64,000 nucleotides of DNA from Marinobacter adhaerens HP15. Lineage in GTDB: Bacteria; Pseudomonadota; Gammaproteobacteria; Pseudomonadales; Oleiphilaceae. Of this stretch, positions 63,639 through 64,000 are shown in pieces (the first letter of the stretch is position 1; the number at the start of each line of letters is the position of its first letter). Under the pieces are notes generated by a model, which had not been told where the DNA came from, did no database searches, and worked only from the letters and a program-made list of their open reading frames with translations. A program made the position numbers and the translations under genes. Where the stretch lies: contig NC_017506.1 of NCBI RefSeq assembly GCF_000166295.1, positions 3,782,001 through 3,846,000 of the forward strand. Reading direction: 5' to 3'.

Positions 63639-64000
63639 TTACTCCTTATCTTTCGACAGCGGTACGTCCATGCCCCCGCTGACTTTCTTCTGCGGACCAT
63701 CGGCGGACGGGTTAATGTCGAAGTCGAAGATGCCCGTCGGCAACCAGAGCGTGGCGCAGGCGTTCGGGATATCCACCACGCCGCTGATGTGGCCTTCCAC
63801 CGGCGCACAACCCAGAATCGCGTAGGCCTGAGCCTTGGTGTAGCCGAACTTGGTCATGTATTCGATGGCGTTCAGACACGCCTGACGATAGGCCACGTGC
63901 ACGTCCAGGTAATGCTGGCCGCCGTCTTCGTCTACGGAGATGCCTTCAAAGATCACATAGTCGTCGTAACGGGGCTTGATCGGGCTGGGCTTGAACACCG
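63639..64000 (-). CDS. fmdA: Acetamidase/formamidase (partial, N-terminus off the right edge)
   Basis: The frame is open to the right end of the window; 120 C-terminal residues are seen (KPSPIKPRYDDYVIFEG, QHYLDVHVAYRQACLNAIEYM, ILGCAPVEGHISGVVDIPNA). These match the C-terminal region of FmdA-type formamidase/acetamidase, which hydrolyses formamide to formate and ammonia. Followed at once by fmdB. Confidence 0.92.
   Translation of the reverse strand, partial: VFKPSPIKPRYDDYVIFEGISVDEDGGQHYLDVHVAYRQACLNAIEYMTKFGYTKAQAYAILGCAPVEGHISGVVDIPNACATLWLPTGIFDFDINPSADGPQKKVSGGMDVPLSKDKE

Noticed and set aside
1..64000. tRNA, rRNA or CRISPR array
   Set aside because: No tRNA-like clover leaf, rRNA stretch or set of regularly spaced short repeats was seen; the attC sites are irregular in spacing and differ in length.

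Overview
The window looks like a chromosomal segment of a marine gammaproteobacterium, most likely Marinobacter or a close relative. This is inferred from the gene set (betIBA with a short BCCT transporter, Baeyer-Villiger-type monooxygenases, a DUF3581 gene, AhpC/AhpF, a Pseudomonas-like NrdA with two ATP-cones, FmdA/FmdB); no database search was run. Most of the window is dense housekeeping and accessory chromosome. The stretch from about 50 to 58.7 kb is different: AT-richer, with all genes on the minus strand and most separated by attC sites.

1-9.3 kb (minus): an ATP-grasp/alpha-E/transglutaminase-amidoligase/zinc-peptidase cluster, a predicted but uncharacterised peptide ligation or modification system. 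9.4-11.8 kb: a Baeyer-Villiger-type monooxygenase divergent from a TetR regulator, with GTATAC palindromes between them. 12-15 kb: pntAB transhydrogenase, pntB carrying a one-base frameshift in a G run. 15-18 kb: a BamE-like lipoprotein, an OYE-family oxidoreductase divergent from an HxlR regulator, and OmpW. 18.1-20 kb: a five-heme lipoprotein cytochrome, also split by a homopolymer frameshift. 20-33 kb: CPBP protease, RhlE, membrane-anchored TlpA-like thioredoxin, LpxL-like acyltransferase, MltF, a second monooxygenase, acetylpolyamine amidohydrolase-like protein, RlmE, a SpoU methyltransferase and a periplasmic binding protein. 33-37 kb: peroxide defence (ahpF, a peroxiredoxin, ahpC), with ATAG-N7-CTAT elements upstream of both ahpF and ahpC. 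37-42.6 kb: the choline-to-glycine betaine operon betI-betB-betA-BCCT behind a perfect 36-bp palindrome. 43-50 kb: an EAL phosphodiesterase with a degenerate GGDEF domain, DUF4396 and ICMT-like membrane proteins, a predicted metallopeptidase and a molybdopterin oxidoreductase.

50-58.7 kb: an integron cassette array without an integrase in the window (CALIN-like). Twelve attC sites separate one- or two-gene cassettes encoding, among others, a RES-domain protein, an Mrr-like nuclease, a nucleotidyltransferase/HEPN-like pair, a trypsin-like protease, a possible PD-(D/E)XK protein, a DUF1272 zinc protein, a 2TM-TPR protein and a 44-residue exported Cys/His-rich peptide. Several look like defence or toxin-type modules.

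58.7-64 kb: palindromic repeats, class Ia ribonucleotide reductase nrdAB preceded by a cobalamin riboswitch, and the fmdB/fmdA formamidase genes, the latter running off the right edge. The riboswitch suggests the cell also has a B12-dependent ribonucleotide reductase elsewhere and represses nrdAB when cobalamin is available.
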